Shown here in pieces: positions 32,884 through 33,532 of a DNA stretch of 33,532 bases. The translations under genes and the position numbers were made by a program. Origin of the DNA: Rhodopirellula sp. (GTDB taxonomy: Bacteria; Planctomycetota; Planctomycetia; Pirellulales; Pirellulaceae); assembly GCA_003513555.1 (NCBI GenBank), contig DOPG01000150.1, positions 6,325 to 39,856 on the forward strand. Direction: 5' to 3'. The notes below the pieces were generated by a model. It made no database searches, was not told the origin of the DNA, and saw only the letters and a program-made list of their open reading frames with translations. How positions within the stretch are numbered: position 1 is the stretch's first letter; each line of letters begins with the position of its first letter.

Positions 32884-33532
32884 TTACGGCAACGGAGTAA
32901 CGAACACTTCGGTGAAGACGAACTGGCTTCCGAGTCCGGTCAGGATCGCGAGTTCCAGCAGGACGATCCAGCGTGCAGGGGCTCCTCGCATCATTTGTCC
33001 GCCAATCAGTGCCACCATGGTCGCTGAAGCGAATGCAAATGGAAGCCAACCAGTGGAAAGCAGCAGGACATACCCACACAACAGGCCAAAGCAGACGATA
33101 GCAATGTCTGGTCTTTTTCGAAACGGTTCGGATTCGATAGGAGAAGCTGCTGGCTCATCATCACGTTTTCGCATGATTGCGTCGAGAATGGCCCATGTAA
33201 AAAAGATCGCCAGCAGTATGCCCACATAAACGGTGAAATTTGGCAGCCATGATTGTTCTTGCTCTGCTACCAAATTGAATTGTTTGATGGTTTCGTCGAG
33301 TCGTTCCTGCAGTGCTAAGTTTCTCTCGTAACTCGGGTCCATGCGTAGCCGTGCCAATTCTGCGAGCACGGTTTCGTTTTGCATTGCTTTTGCAAGTACA
33401 TTGGCCCAGAAGTCGAGAATCGCTGGTGGTGTTTCTTTGGGTGCCCACCAGTAGTTCGCATTGGTGAGTACCACCGGGATTTCCATCTCAACGGCTGTCG
33501 GTACATCTGGAATCGACTCGTGTCGTTGATGA
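32884..33532 (-). CDS. TctC-TctB fusion of a tripartite tricarboxylate transporter (partial, runs off the window)
   Basis: This is the C-terminal part of a carboxylate uptake system component. The frame is open from the stop at 32884 to the right edge, so the N-terminus lies outside; about 216 residues are visible. The first 75 visible residues match the end of a TctC solute-binding protein (SIPDVPTAVE, NANYWWAPKETPPAILDFW and a helical YERNLALQERLDETI). The rest is a four-helix TctB-like membrane domain: FTVYVGILLAIFFTWAIL, a helix pair around IAIVCFGLLCGYVLLLSTGW and FAFASATMVALIGG, and a final helix ending in FVTPLP, a typical TctB end. TctC and TctB are normally separate proteins. An internal ATG at 33486 is not the true start. 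tctA is expected nearby, outside this window. Confidence 0.85.
   Translation of the reverse strand, partial: HQRHESIPDVPTAVEMEIPVVLTNANYWWAPKETPPAILDFWANVLAKAMQNETVLAELARLRMDPSYERNLALQERLDETIKQFNLVAEQEQSWLPNFTVYVGILLAIFFTWAILDAIMRKRDDEPAASPIESEPFRKRPDIAIVCFGLLCGYVLLLSTGWLPFAFASATMVALIGGQMMRGAPARWIVLLELAILTGLGSQFVFTEVFVTPLP

Noticed and set aside
33315..33506. Short alternative-frame minus-strand frames at the right edge
   Set aside because: They overlap the TctC-TctB frame, which has clear family motifs, and they show none themselves.

Overview
The window reads as a chromosomal segment of a planctomycete, most likely a marine member of the Pirellulaceae or a relative. The main clue is the N-terminus of the 1809-residue secreted glycoside hydrolase, which carries the Arg-rich stretch followed by an LESLEQR motif typical of planctomycete extracellular proteins. 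Other planctomycete-like traits are the secreted PQQ-type beta-propeller with a WWRG motif, the redoxin/heme/copper-monooxygenase fusion, frequent GTG and TTG starts, and loosely packed operons. I cannot name a genus. There is no rRNA, tRNA, CRISPR array, insertion sequence or prophage; this is ordinary chromosome with some accessory genes.

Left part, plus strand (1-10150). An inositol-monophosphatase-family enzyme stands alone. A probable operon follows: a secreted redoxin/cytochrome-c-like/copper monooxygenase/EF-hand fusion, an RND (MMPL) exporter and an M20 amidohydrolase. A second probable operon follows: a glutamate-cysteine ligase of the YbdK type (GCS2), TsaE (tRNA t6A synthesis) and PabB (aminodeoxychorismate synthase, folate).

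Centre (10150-16600). After a 651-base non-coding stretch comes the most striking gene, a secreted enzyme combining a GH18 chitinase-like domain and a GH5 cellulase-like domain with four Calx-beta domains and three CBM2 modules. The GH5 domain appears to be inserted inside the first Calx-beta domain rather than placed between modules.

Right-centre, minus strand (16600-24800). In transcription order the first group is an L,D-transpeptidase with LysM, pyrE, and a small protein with a PD-(D/E)XK-like core. The transpeptidase leader holds two overlapping, mutually exclusive inverted repeats, and an attenuator-like hairpin with a T tract lies between it and pyrE. Upstream of that group lie a GH63-type glucosidase followed by a secreted SMP-30/gluconolactonase-type protein, and then pgk.

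Right part (24800-33532). A secreted protein of unknown function diverges from pgk. A minus-strand pair follows: an Aas-like acyltransferase/acyl-ACP synthetase whose stop codon overlaps the start of a homocysteine S-methyltransferase-family gene. Then come a VOC-family protein, a divergent secreted PQQ-like beta-propeller protein and a sialidase-like propeller protein. At the right edge is a truncated gene in which a TctC solute-binding domain is fused to a TctB membrane domain.

The candidates for something undescribed are the nested GH18-GH5 enzyme, the redoxin/copper-monooxygenase plus RND operon, the TctC-TctB fusion and the transpeptidase leader. All assignments come from reading motifs by eye; no database search was run.
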